Assembly: GCA_963575745.1 (NCBI GenBank)
Contig: CAUYUJ010000177.1
Span: 1 to 64,000, forward strand
From: Prorocentrum cordatum
Lineage: Eukaryota; Sar; Dinophyceae; Prorocentrales; Prorocentraceae
Length of the DNA: 64,000 nucleotides
Direction: 5' to 3'
Under the pieces are notes generated by a model, which saw nothing but the letters and a program-made list of their open reading frames with translations, made no database searches and was not told the DNA's origin. The translations under genes were made by a program, and so were the position numbers. Of the stretch, positions 31,791-42,696 are shown piece by piece; the stretch's first letter is position 1, and each line of letters begins with the position of its first letter.

Positions 31791-33555
31791 CCTCACCTTT
31801 GTTAGTATTTCACTATTCATGTTTATTGCTTACCTTCATCATCCTGCTCGCCTCAATGTTCTGTAGTCTACACGTGACCATGCCCAACTTGCCCGCCCAG
31901 GTGCACTGCTATCTGGGCGAGGGAGTAATGAACACCCTCCGCCCCTTCCGTTCTACATCCCGTTCCACTCTCGAGGACGTGGCGATCTGGTATTGGTATC
32001 TAGCACGGCCACGATGATATCGACTATCTTCACAGGTTGTGGTCGGTGTGTTCATCAAATCGGTGAGGAAGGCTGAGAAGCCCAGCCTTACCGCAGACTG
32101 GTTCAGGCGCTGACTCCACTCGCTCGTGCGCCTGCTCCGTCCAGATGTTGACACTAACGAGTAGAGGCTAGCCCCTGCGAGAGGCCCCAGTAAAGTTCAA
32201 AGCTGGCAATGCGCGACGGCACTTGGAGACCTCGAGTGGACGCATGCTGTGGTGGCCCCAGCTGGAGTCCAGCCCAATGCGTGCCGGTCCCTCGTCGTCC
32301 TCCTCCTCCTCCTTCTCCTCCTCCTCCTCCTCCTCCCCCTGTCGCTTTCGCTCCCTGGCATTCTGACCCACGAGGACGCAGTCCTCCTCGCTCCGAGCTC
32401 CGTGCCTCCACGTCGGCGCTTAAGGGGCATTGGGCAGCATCATGTCGCCTTTGTATTGGTATTGTGGGGCTGTCTGTGGAGGAGGCGAGCCCGCAGCTTG
32501 TCGAAAGTTTGTGGCAGATTTTGTATCATCTCTTCCTCCTCCCCCTCCCCCTTCTGCACACTAGCCTTGGGCAATTCAAGAGTGAATGCTGGTAGGCCGC
32601 CATTCCCGCAAAGCGGCAATCGGCGTGCGCAGTCGCTTGCCCACGCGCTTCGGCGTCTGGCACTTCTGTCTGTCTGTCTGTCTGTCTGTCTGTCCGTGGA
32701 GGAGGCGATCCCTTTTGGGGGGTGCCCGATGACCAGTGGTGTTTGCACACCATTGACTAAGGGCCGCATCGAGCCGATTTCACCTCAGCTGAACTTGTGC
32801 CACTCTCTATGGTTTTGGACAGCTATCCCAGTGGCTGAACGGAGCAAGTTTCGATCGATGTTTGGTGTGTGTGTGTGTTTCTGGGGGCAGCCGCGCAGCA
32901 TTTTCTTATGTTTTGCTGCGCGTGTGCTTCTGGGTTTTTTTCCTGCGCCTCTTCTTCGGCATCCGTCCCAGGCGGCAGGGACAGTGGAAGCATTTTGCGC
33001 ACTGCCTCAACGCCTCCCGCCTGGGTGTACTAGTTCGCGCCCTGGTTCTTCGAGCTATTTGTGACTGCAGGGGCGAGGCGGAGTACCAACAGCTGGTTCT
33101 TCCCCTGGGGTTGCTGCGCAGTGTTGTCCTTCAGCATGCTGTGCGTAGATTTCTGGTTATTATGTTCCTGCTCGGTCTCTTCGTTATTCATCCTAGGCGG
33201 GAGGGACAGTGGGAACCTACGTGCACTGACCCAACGCCTCCCGCCAGGGTGTAGTTCAATGGATGGTTGTGCTTGGACAAATGGCTTTCCCATAACCGTG
33301 GGGTATTATGCGCATCTCGTTTTTCGTGTGTTTCGTTTCGCATGTCGGCGCAGCCGCGTGGCTCTTTGTCACCTCGATTCGCGGTGTGGGTTATACGCTT
33401 TATTTGGCGAGGTGGGTGTGTTTTTTCTCCCCCAAACTGGGCGTGGGCCCAGGGTTCTCGTTTAGTTTGTCAATTGTCCTCCGTGCCATGACTGAGGTGG
33501 GCCGGCGGGTTCTTTTCCTGATAATTATCGAGGTCGAGGTGGGCCGGCGGATTAA
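31791..33555. other. Mostly unique DNA without a recognised gene
   Basis: It includes a TCC tract at 32300-32340, a CTGT microsatellite at 32667-32693 and a pair of foldback segments (CCCAGGCGGCAGGGACAGTG...ACGCCTCCCGCCTGGGTGTA at 32968-33028 and a diverged copy at 33190-33253). Frames up to 271 residues exist on the plus strand but show no domain. Confidence 0.45.
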
Positions 33556-34130
33556 AGTTTGAGGATGTCTCGAGCGAAACGTTTGTTTCAGAGTTTGTTG
33601 AGGATATCTCGAGCGAAACGCTGGTTTTGCAGAGTTTGGGGATGGATGTCTAGAGCGACACGCTTGTTTTGTTTTCAGAAATTGCTGAGAATGTCTCGAG
33701 CGAAACGCTGGTTTTGCAGAGTTGGGGTGTCGAACGTGGCTTCGGGCCCAACGCCGAACTATGAGGAAACGCGCGGGGGCGAAAAACGCTACCCGAACAC
33801 ATGTCCCAATACAGCAACGTGATGGTTTCTTGCTTTGAACAGGGGGTTGCGCTTTGGGGGCCTCTCCAGGGAAAGCATTGCGAGGATGTCTCGAGCGGGA
33901 GCGCGAATTCAGCGTATCCAGGTCACGCAGGGAGGTATCTAACATGGCTGTCCCGAGCTGGAACCACGCGTTTGTTTTCTCATGTTCTGGCCACCCAGGG
34001 AGATCTCGAACATGATTGTCACGAGCTGGAACCATGTGTTTTAACGTGCCCAGGCCACCCAGGGGGTATCTAACATGGTTGTCCCGAGCTGGTACCGTGT
34101 TTTTACGTGTCCAGGCCACCAGCACGACGC
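33556..34130 (+). repeat. GAGGATGTCTCGAGCGAAAC and CCGAGCTGGAAC repeats
   Basis: Four units around TCTCGAGCGAAACG(T/C)T(T/G)G at 33560-33720, then about 65-bp units with TATCTAACATGGCTGTCCCG at 33890-34125. Both are variants of the 75-bp minisatellite family. Confidence 0.75.
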
Positions 34131-35700
34131 TTGTCCCCAGCACGTTCTGTAGCGCGTCCCCTTGGCACGTCCCGCGGTGCGTCCCCGTGGCGCGTCCCCT
34201 GGCACGTCGCCTGGCGCGTCCCTTGGAACTTTCCGCGGCGCGTCTTCCTGGCATGTTCCCTTGTCAATCAGCTCCGGGGCAGCCACTGTGTGGACTATGT
34301 GCTCAGGCAGCTCGAGCTTAAGATCCATATCAGTTCGGTTAGGATCCGAATGCCAAGGAGGATTCGGTCCACAACGCTATAGAGCACAATCGCGGCATGG
34401 CACACCGCAGTTCAGCACGGCGCAGCACAGCACAGCCCTCGGCACGGTACACCAAGATCGACACACTCACTCAGCATTGCAATTTTGCACGTTCCTTGGC
34501 ACGTTCCGTGGCCGCGTCCCGTGGCGAGTCCCCCTGGCACGTCCCGTGGCACGTCCATTGGCACGTTCCGAAGCGCGTCCCCTTGGCACGTCCCGCGGTG
34601 CGTCCCCGTGGCACGTCCCCTGGCACGTCGCCTGGCGCGTCCCTTGGAACTTTCCGCGGCGCGTCTTCCTGGCATGCCCCATTGTCAATTAGCTCTGGGG
34701 CAGCTACCATATGCTCAGGCAGCTCGAGCTTAAGATCCAGATCAGTTCGGTTAGGATCCGAATGCCAAGGAGGACTCGGTCCACAACGCTATAGAGCACA
34801 ATCGCGGCATGGCACATCGCAGTTCAGCACGGCGCAGCACAACATTGCCTTCGGCACGGTACATCAAGATCGATACACTCAGTATTGCAACTTGGCACGT
34901 TCCGTGGCGCGTCCCGTGGCGAGTCCCCCTGTCCGTGGCGAGTCGGCACGTCGCGCGGCGCGTCCCCTGGCACGTCCCGTGGCACGTCCATTGGCACGTT
35001 CCGTAGCGCGTCCCCTTGGCACGTCCCGCGGTGCGTCCCCGTGGCACGTCCCCTGACACGTCGCTTGGCGCGTCCCTCGGGACGTTCCGCGGCGCGTCTT
35101 CCTGGCATGTTCCCTTGTCAATCAGCTCTGGGGCAGCTACTATGTGTTAGGGCAGCTCGAGCTTAAGATCCAGATCAGTTCGGTCAGGACTCGGATGCAA
35201 AGAATGACTCGATCCACAATACTATAGAGCACAATCGCGGCATGGCACATCGCAGTTCAGCACGGCTCAGCACACCATAGCCCTCGGCACGATACATCAA
35301 GATCGATACACTCAGCATTGCAACTTGGCACGTTCCGTGGCGCGTCCCGTGGCGAGTCCCCCTGGCACGTCGCGCGGCGCGTCTCCTGGCACGCCCAGTG
35401 ACACGTCCATTGGCACGTTCCGTAGCGCGTCCCCTTGGCACGTCCCGCGGTGCGTCCCCGTGGCACGTCCCCTGACACGTCGCCTGGCGCGTCCCTCGGG
35501 ACGTTCCGCGGCGCGTCCTCCTGGCATGTTCCCTTGTCAATCAGCTCTGGGGCAGCTACTAGTTATGTTCTCAGGCAGCTCGATCTTAAGATCCAGATCA
35601 GTTCGGTCAGGACTCGGATGCAGAGGGGGACTCGAAGGCTATAAGCACAATCGTGGCATGGCACTAAGCATTGCGTTTGCCCGTCGCCCAATCAGGTGTC
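34110..35700 (+). repeat. About 430-bp higher-order tandem repeat, 3+ units
   Basis: Each unit has a GGCACGTCCC minisatellite half and a core with TGTCAATCAGCTC, GGCAGCTCGAGCTTAAGATC, TCAGTTCGGT, CTATAGAGCACAATCGCGGC and AAGATCGA(C/T)ACACTCAGCA. Units start near 34254, 34676, 35105 and 35531 (partial). The identical order in the single copies at 31401 and 38240 suggests a mobile or seeded unit that later amplified in tandem. Confidence 0.85.
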
Positions 35701-36690
35701 TTTGAAACGTTGCCATGCCTTGCATGTTTATATTTCTTTCCGGGTTCGTGGGTCGATCATGTTTCGTGCGCCAGCATGGGCTGGAGTGAACAACGTTGCT
35801 GTTTGTGGTTTATTATGGGATGTGGCGCGTTGGAGGAATTCATTTACGGCATCCACGCGTTCCGTACGTTTCAGTTTTCAGGTCTTATTGTCATGCCCTT
35901 CGATCTGTTCCTTCCAGCGCTGGCATATCCACAGTTCGTCGTCGAGTCTTTCCTATTCGCCGCGGGTTCGGAGAAGGTCAGCTCGACTTTTCCCATCGAT
36001 TCGCGATTGCTCCAGTCCGGTCCAGTCCTCCGCTTCCTGCGCGTCCTCCACCTTCTCCTCGTCCTCTCCCTCCACTCCTCGCCCCGCAACCCGCCGCCTG
36101 CTCCGCGGGGCACCGCGCCGCGGCGCCGCCAGCGACGTCGACATTGGGTTTTCGGCGATGCCCCGACGCCGAGGTCGCGTGGAGCCCGCACGACCGGCAG
36201 CAGCTGCTGACAGGCGGTGTCTCGGGGGGCGGGTGGGGGGGAGCCACAGCGTCGAGGAGCATCGGACACGGCTGGGTGGCTGCGGTGGCCCAGCGCTGGC
36301 TCCGGCCACCAGGAGAGGGGGAGGGCGAAGCGGGCCCTCCCGTCGCCGCGGCCGGGCTCGAATGGGGCCGCCCCGGCGGCGCGCGGAGAAGGCCGCTGGC
36401 CGGTCGCGAGGCCAGATGCCAGCGCGAAGAAGCCCGCCGCAGGCACCGCCATTTCTAGGGGGGAACAGCCAGCCAGCGGCGGGCGGATATCTTTCAGCAC
36501 AGCATTGTGAGGTACGGCGCGGGTGGGTCGCCTGTGGGTCGCGGGCGGGTGGCGGGTGGGTCGTGGGGTGCGTCGCGGGTGGGTCGTGGGGTGCGGCAAC
36601 CTGGACAGCAGAGGCCCGCTCCGGCCACGCACCTCAAAGAGCGGTCGCTTCCCCCCCTCTGCCCCCCCCCTCTTTGCATGTTTTTCCGTG
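35701..36690. other. GC-rich stretch without a recognised gene
   Basis: Long frames exist on both strands (347 residues minus, 502 plus) but are Pro-, Arg- and Ser-rich, overlap each other and show no domain. GGGTGGGTCG words repeat at 36510-36600. Confidence 0.4.
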
Positions 36691-37200
36691 GGCGGCCAAG
36701 AGGGGGGTGATGATGAGGAGGGTGTGGAGAATATCATGGACGGGGCCACGATGGCTCCCCGGATCGCATGGCACCCTCTTCTTCTTTCCTTGCGTTCCGT
36801 GTGACGAACGCTCATCACGCACCCATGCCCATAGGGGGGACGGAATGAGCCATGGGTGCGTGTTGTCGGATGGGGGCCCCCGCTCGAACGGGAGCCTCCC
36901 CAGGGGTCCGACAACCCGCACCCATACCCACAGCCAGTCCTTCCCCCTCCGACCTCCCTATGGGTACGGGCGTGTGCTGTGTTCGTTCATCGCCGTGGTT
37001 CCCGCCCCGCCCGCGCGCATGCCTCGGGCCATGGCCTGCGACCCCCCCCTTTCGGGGCAGCGAACGGCTCGCGTCCGCCGGAACTCGGGTCTGTCAGCTT
37101 TTTTTTCCCCCTTTCAAGAGCCAGGGCCCAGGGCTCTCCTGGCAGTAGGTCGCCCCCCCCCCAGCCTCGACTTGAGAGGGGCAGGCGAATGTCCGCTCGT
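36691..37200. repeat. GGGGGGTGATGA family copy 2, with a foldback
   Basis: GAGGGGGGTGATGATGAGGA and GATCGCATGGCACC match the blocks at 7240 and 47050. At 36852-36925 GGGTGCGTGTTGTCGG and CCGACAACCCGCACCC form an inverted repeat, with a wider outer pair at 36788-36845 and 36948-37000. Confidence 0.65.
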
Positions 37201-37479
37201 CTGAACTCGGACAGGGCGGAGGCCGGGGGTTCTCTTTTGGTTCTGTTAGCTAGCTGTTGCTTGAGATGGGCTGGCGCAGCGAGATGAAGTCCTATTTTGT
37301 TTACAAGGAAAATGCCTTTCGCGCGAGCACGCTCGAGGAAAGTGCGCCCCCCCATCTCGGATCCTCCACGATAGCGCGAGCCTCCGTTTTCTCGTGTAAC
37401 ATACAGGGTGCGGAGCGTTTTGCGCAGAATGCGGGATAAACAACGAGGTCTGGAGGCCTTGAAATTCCTTTCAGAAGCT
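37201..37479. other. Short unique stretch
   Basis: About 280 bases leading into the 42-bp minisatellite. No gene is recognised. Confidence 0.4.
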
Positions 37480-38110
37480 GAAGAGCGGGACAGACGTGAA
37501 AACACGTGGTTCCGAACGCCACAGAGCGGGATCAGCGTGAAGGCTTGGCTTCCTAACACCCCAGAGCGGGGCAAGCATGAAACCAGATGGGTTCCTAACG
37601 CCTCAGAATGGGACACACGTGAAAACCATATGTTCCTAGCGCCGCAGAACGGGACAGATGTGAAGACACATGGTTCCTAACGCCCCAGAGCGCGACAAGC
37701 TTGGAAGCACGTGGGTTCCTAACGCTCCAGGGCGGGACAAGCGTGAACACACGCGGGTTCCGAACGCCCCAGAGCAGGACAAGCGTGAGAACACGATGGG
37801 TCCTGGCGCCCCCCCCGCAGGCGGGACAAGCGTGACAACATGTGGGTTCTTAACGCGCCAGGGCGAAACAAGCGTGGCAGCACGTGGCTCCCAATGCCCC
37901 AGAGTGGGACAAACGTGACACCACGTGGGTTCCTAACGCCCCAGGGCGGGATAAGCGTGACCACACGTAGGTTGGACAAGCGTCAACACGCGTGGGTTCC
38001 TAACGCCCCAGAGCCAGATAAGCGTGAACACACGTGGGTTCCAAACACCCCAGAGCGGAACAAGCGTGAGAACACGTGGGTTCTGAACGCCACAGGGCGG
38101 GACAAGCGTG
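37480..38110 (+). repeat. 42-bp minisatellite, about 15 units
   Basis: Units of 42 bp with CCTAACGCCCCAGAGCGGGA and CAAGCGTGA.AACACGTGGG. The plus frame reads VPNAPERDKREHTW repeatedly, and the minus frame is open too. Two or three units differ in length. Confidence 0.9.
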
Positions 38111-38510
38111 AAACTGGTCCTTTGCTGCGTTCCTTGCTTGTTCCGTGGTGCGTCCCTTGCCACGTCCCCTGACACGTCCCCTGGCGCATCCCCGAATGCG
38201 CCCCTGACACCTCCCGTGGCGCGTCCATGCGCCCAGCGCCCCGTGTCCCGTCCCGCTTCGGAGCTGTGTCAGATCTTGAGCTCGAGCTGATTGGGCGTCC
38301 CACGCGTTTCGATTGCAAAAATCTTTGGGCCAGCTATTCTCTTTCTCTCAGGCAGCTCGAACTTGAGCTCTAAGTTAGTTCGGTCAGGGTTCGCTTTCCA
38401 AGGGCGACTTGATCCACAACGCTATAGAGCACACCGAAATTCATCGACGCATGGCACATCTCATTTCAGCACGGCACAGCACATCACAATCTTTGAAAGA
38501 GCGCGTTCTG
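38111..38510 (+). repeat. GGCACGTCCC block and single 430-bp core, diverged
   Basis: 38140-38240 has GCGTCCCTTGCCACGTCCCC words. 38270-38470 has GGCAGCTCGAACTTGAGCTC, TTAGTTCGGTCAGGG and CAACGCTATAGAGCACA, the diverged core of the 430-bp unit. Confidence 0.7.
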
Positions 38511-38700
38511 TGGTCGCTTGGAGGGGGGGGAGGGGTTGGAACCGGACCCCCCCCCTGGATGGAGGGGGGAGGGTTCGAACCCCCCCCCCTCCCGTGACGG
38601 AAGGGGAAGGGGGTTCGAACCCCCCCCCTGCCCCCTCTCGTGACGGGGGGGGGGTTCGAACCCCCCCCCCTCCTGCTTCCCCTCTCCTCAGGCCGGCGCT
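38511..38700 (+). repeat. GGGTTCGAACCC palindromic modules, block 1
   Basis: Three GGGGTTCGAACCCCCC palindromes, plus a related GGTTGGAACCGG, in about 190 bases of G and C runs. Similar blocks occur at 41010-41340 and 50660-50770. Confidence 0.8.
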
Positions 38701-38744
38701 GCCTGCGCTTGGGTCGGCGGCGGCTGGCGACGGCGGCGGGGACG

Positions 38745-39930
38745 ACGATTATACATATAACGGCGCACCTGGTCTGGGGGCCCGGGGCCGGGACCACGAC
38801 CGCAAATGTGGGGACCGGGGGCTCTGGAGGCTCGTCGGGGCTTGCCGGCGGCCTCCCCGGTCAGACAAGACGGCCCCAGGAACGCCCAAGACGGCCCAAG
38901 AAACTTCCAAGAGGCCTCCAAGAGAGCTCCGAGATGCTGAAGATGGCCTCCAGACGTCCAAGGACGCCCCCAAGAGGCCCCAAGAAGCCTCCAACATGCG
39001 TCCCAAGAGGGCCCCTAGACGGGCCGTTCAAGAACCTCCATTCCAAGAGGCCTCCAAGACTCCGAGATGCTGAAGATGGCCTCCAGACGTCCAAGGACGC
39101 CCCCAAGAGGCCCCAAGAAGCCTCCAACATGCGTCCCAAGAGGGCCCCTAGACGCAAACATTGGCCCATTCCCTTCGTAAAACGTACATTTTCAACAAAG
39201 TTGTCTTTTGGGCTTTCCGACGTTACAGGACGGCCCAAGAGGCGCCCAAGACCGCCCCAAGACGGCCCAAGAAGCTTCCCAGAGGGCCCCAGGACAGCCC
39301 AAGAGGGCCCCAAGACGGCCCAAGAGGCGCCCAAGATGGCCCAAGAGGGCCCCAAGACGGGCCCAAGAGGGGGCCCAGAGGGGGACCACGAACCGCAAGC
39401 TCGAGCCTTCCGCCCCAAGAGGCCGCCAGGAGGCCCCCAGGAGGCCCCTCAAGAGGCCCCAGGAGACCCCAGACGTCCAAGGACGCCCCCAAGACGCCCC
39501 AAGAAGCCTCCAACATGCGTCCCAAGAGGGCCCCTAGACGCAAAAATTGACCCATTCCCTTCGTAAAACGTACATTTTCAACAAAGTCGCCTTTTGGGCT
39601 TTCCGACGTTACAGGACGGCCCAAGAGGCGCCCAAGACCGCCCCAAGACGGCCCAAGAAGCTTCCAAGAGGGCCCCAGGACAGCCCAAGAGGGCCCCAAG
39701 ACGGCCCAAGAGGCGCCCAAGATGGCCCAAGAGGGCCCCAAGACGGGCCCAAGAGGGGGCCCAGAGGGGGACCACGAACCGCAAGCTCGAGCCTTCCGCC
39801 CCAAGAGGCCGCCAGGAGGCCCCCAGGAGGCCCCTCAAGAGGCCCCAGGAGACCCCAGACGTCCAAGGACGCCCCCACGACGCTTCGCGTCACCAATTTC
39901 TTCTCACAACGATTCCTGGATCTGTGACTC
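38745..39930 (+). repeat. CCCAAG-family composite with 386-bp tandem duplication
   Basis: TATACATATAACGGCGCACC and GGGGGCCCGGGGCCGGG lead into GCCCAAGACGGCC modules. A 386-bp unit with GTAAAACGTACATTTTCAAC is tandemly duplicated (about 39157-39542 and 39543-39880). GACGTCCAAGGACGCCCCCA occurs four times. Confidence 0.75.
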
Positions 39931-39933
39931 GAC

Positions 39934-39970
39934 AGAACCTAAGCGCGCGCGAAGCGCGCGCGTGGTTCTA
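39934..39970. repeat. CGCGCGC hairpin, second copy
   Basis: AGAACCTAAGCGCGCGC, a short GAA loop, then GCGCGCGCGTGGTTCTAG. It closes the CCCAAG composite on its right, before the GGT microsatellite. Confidence 0.7.
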
Positions 39971-40039
39971 GTTCTATTTCTTGGCCCGCGCCGGCGCCGG
40001 CGGCGGCGGGCGGCGGTGGCGGGGAGCGTCGACGAGGAC

Positions 40040-40930
40040 GACGGTGGTGGTGGTTGTGGTTGTGGTGGTGGTGGCGGTGGTGGTGGTGTGGTGGTGGTGG
40101 TGTGGTGGTTTAGTGTGGTGGTGGTTGTGGCAGTGGGTGGTGGTGGTGGTGGGTGGTGGTGGTGGTGGTGGTGGTGGTGGTGGTGGTGGTGGTGGTGTGT
40201 GTGGTGGTTTGGTGGTGGTGTGGTGTTGATTTTGTGGTGGCGGTGGTGGTGGGTTGTTGTGGTGGTGGTGGTTTGGTGGTAGTGTGGTGGTGGTTTGTGG
40301 TGGTGGTGGTGGTCGGTTGTGGTTGTGGCGGTGGTTTGTGGAGGTGGTGCTTGTGGTGGTGGTGGTGGTGGCGGTGGTGATGGTGGTGGTGGTGTGGTGG
40401 TTTGTGGTGGTGGTGGGTTGTGCTGCTGGTAGTGGTGGTGGTTGTGGCGGTGGTGGTGGTGGTGGTGGTGTGGTAGACTGTGGTGGTGGTGGTAGTGGTG
40501 ATGATTTTGTGGTGGTGGTGAGTTGTGGTGGTGGTGGTGGTTGTGATGGTGTTGTGGTGGTTTGTGGGGGTGGTGGTGGTGGCGGGTTGTGGTGGTGGAG
40601 GTGATTTGTGGACGTTTGTTGTGGTGGTGGTGGTGGTGGCGGTGGTGGTGATGGTGTGGTGGTTTGTGGTGGTGGCGGTGGGTTGTGCTGCTGGTAGTGG
40701 TGGTGGTTGTGGCGGTGGTGGTGGTGGTGTGGTAATTAGGTTGTGGTGGTTAGTGGAGGTGGGTTTTTGTCGTGGTGGTTGGGGTGGTGGTGATGGTGAG
40801 TTGCGGTGGTGGTTCTGGTGGTGGTGGTGGCTGTGGTGGTGGTGGTGGTTGTGTGGTGCTGTTGGTGGTGGTGGTGGTGGGTTGAGGCGTTGGTGGTGGT
40901 GGTGGTAATGGTGGTGGTGGTGGTGGTAGT
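40040..40930. repeat. GGT/GTG microsatellite
   Basis: About 890 bases of TGG/GTG triplets with interruptions. A roughly 260-bp segment containing GGGTTGTGCTGCTGGTAGTG occurs twice (near 40415 and 40680), a sign of internal duplication. Confidence 0.95.
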
Positions 40931-40939
40931 GGTGGTAAT

Positions 40940-41340
40940 CGTCGCTGCGTCCCCGCCGTCGCCGGCGCCGGCGCCGGCGCTGCTGGCCGCCGCCAGCGCC
41001 GGCGCCGAGGGGGGGTTTGAACCCCCCCCATTCCTTGGGAGTGGGGGGGGATTTGAACCCCCCCCCTCCCCTGGGCTGCCTCTGGTCATCGTCGCTGCGT
41101 CCCCGCTGTGGGCGCTGCTGGCCGCCGCCAGCGCCGGCGCCGAGGGGGGGGGGGGTTGAACCCCCCCTTTTCCTGGGGAGTGGAGGGGGGGGTTTAAACA
41201 CCCCCCTCCCCAAGGCTACCTCTGGTCATCGTCGCTGCGTCCCCGCTGTGGGCGCTGCTGGCGGCCGCCAGCGCCGGCGCTGGCGCCAAGGGGGGCGGGG
41301 GGGGGGTTCGGGAGGGGGGGGGGTTGGCCAGGAGTCCCCG
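40940..41340 (+). repeat. About 130-bp tandem repeat with GTTTGAACCC modules
   Basis: Three units of GTCATCGTCGCTGCGTCCCC and GGGCGCTGCTGGCCGCCGCC, each followed by G runs, a GGGGTTTGAACCCCCC-type palindrome and C runs. A single diverged head lies at 38690-38745. Confidence 0.8.
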
Positions 41341-42290
41341 TGGTTTTGATCGATGGCGCCGAGTGTTGTGGGGGGCCCCCGGTTTGAAACGCGCCGCCGA
41401 ATGTTCCCAAGGCAAGCAACCGTGAAACGCGTTCTCTCCAATCTTTGGTACGGTACATCACCAGTGATATTGAATCGCTTCGCTCATTCCGCCGGCCCAT
41501 ACGGTCTCATGTCTGCCGTTTGCCCGAGGGCCTGGTGTCAATGCGGCGCTTTGGGGGTTCCTGGGGCCGCTTGGGGGACTCCTGGGGCGCTCGGGGGGGC
41601 ATTTGGGGGGCCTCCTGGGGCCGCTTGGGGGACTCTTGGGGGCCTCCTGAGGGCCTCGTGGGGGCCTCTTGGGGCCTCTTAGGGGCCTCTTGGGGCCTCG
41701 TAGGGGCTTCTTAGGGCCGAGGGCGCGAAATTTTGTTTCGTGTTCCCTCTCTGGGGCCCCTTTGGGGGTGTTCTTGGGGCCCTCTTGGACCGTCTTGGAG
41801 GCTTCTTGGGCCGTCTTCGAGCCCTCTTGGGCCATCTTGGGGCCCTCTTGGGGGCCTCTTGGGCCCTCTTGGGGCGATCTTGGGGGCCTCTGGGGCCGTC
41901 TTGGGGCGTCGGGAACCGAAAAGGTGGAAGCTCCAAAATCTCTCAAAAACCTAAGGAAAAACAATGAATTTTGCCTCCGGGGGCCCTCTTGGGAGTGCTC
42001 TTGGAGGCCTCTTGGGGCGTCTGGGGGCTATCTTGGGCGTCTTGGAGCGATCTTGTGGCATGTCGGACCCCTCGTGTACCATCTTGGGGGCCTCTTGGGG
42101 GCCTCTTGGCCTTTCTTGGGGCTCTCGGGGACGTCTCGGAGCCCTGTTGGTGCGCTCATGGAGCGCTCCTGGAGCGCTCTGGGGGACTCCTCCCGGGACT
42201 CTCTCAGGACCTTGCCGGGGTACTTTTCGTCCGGGGACCCCCAGGGGCCGCCCCGCGCGCGCGAACTAGAGAATTCTTAACCAGTTACCG
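41341..42290 (-). repeat. CCCAAG-family array (minus orientation)
   Basis: 41341-41530 is unique. 41540-42240 is CTTGGGGGCCTCTTGGGGCC words, with a unique core GGAAGCTCCAAAATCTCTCA near 41926. Leu-, Gly- and Trp-rich frames are by-products. Confidence 0.7.
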
Positions 42291-42299
42291 GAGATCTTA

Positions 42300-42690
42300 G
42301 CACGCCTCTGGCCCGTTGGGCCGGCGAATTTTCAGCATTACCGCGCACATCGCGCGGCGCGTCCCCTGGCACGTCCACTGGTACGTTCCGTGGCGCGTCC
42401 CTTGGCACGCCACTGTGCGGCGCGGCGCGGTGCAGAGCAGCACAACACAGCCCCATGCCAAAATACGATCACAACGCGTACCTTCAGCACTGCCATTGCT
42501 CATCGCCCATCGCCCAGTGTAATTCGCGAGGGGTCCTGACGCTCGGGCACGTTCCCTGGCGAGTCCCCTGGGCACGTCGCGCTGCGCATCCCCTGGCACG
42601 TTCCCAATCACATCTGCTGACACGTTCCGTGGCGCGTGTCGCGTCCCGTGGCGCCTCCCCCTGGCGCATCGCGCGGCGTGGCACGTCCAA
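42300..42690 (+). repeat. GGCACGTCCC minisatellite, block 4
   Basis: GCGCGGCGCGTCCCCTGGCA words, including a short relic of the 430-bp core (GCCCATCGCCCAGTG near 42504). It directly abuts the methyltransferase retroelement on its left and may have truncated it. Confidence 0.7.
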
Positions 42691-42696
42691 TGTCGT

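Noticed and set aside
35696-37204. 502-residue plus-strand and 347-residue minus-strand frames
   Set aside because: They overlap on opposite strands, are Pro/Arg/Ser-rich from GC composition and show no domain.
38560-38660. tRNA T-arm (GGTTCGAACC) signals
   Set aside because: The word sits inside perfect palindromes flanked by homopolymers, with no acceptor, D or anticodon stem around it.
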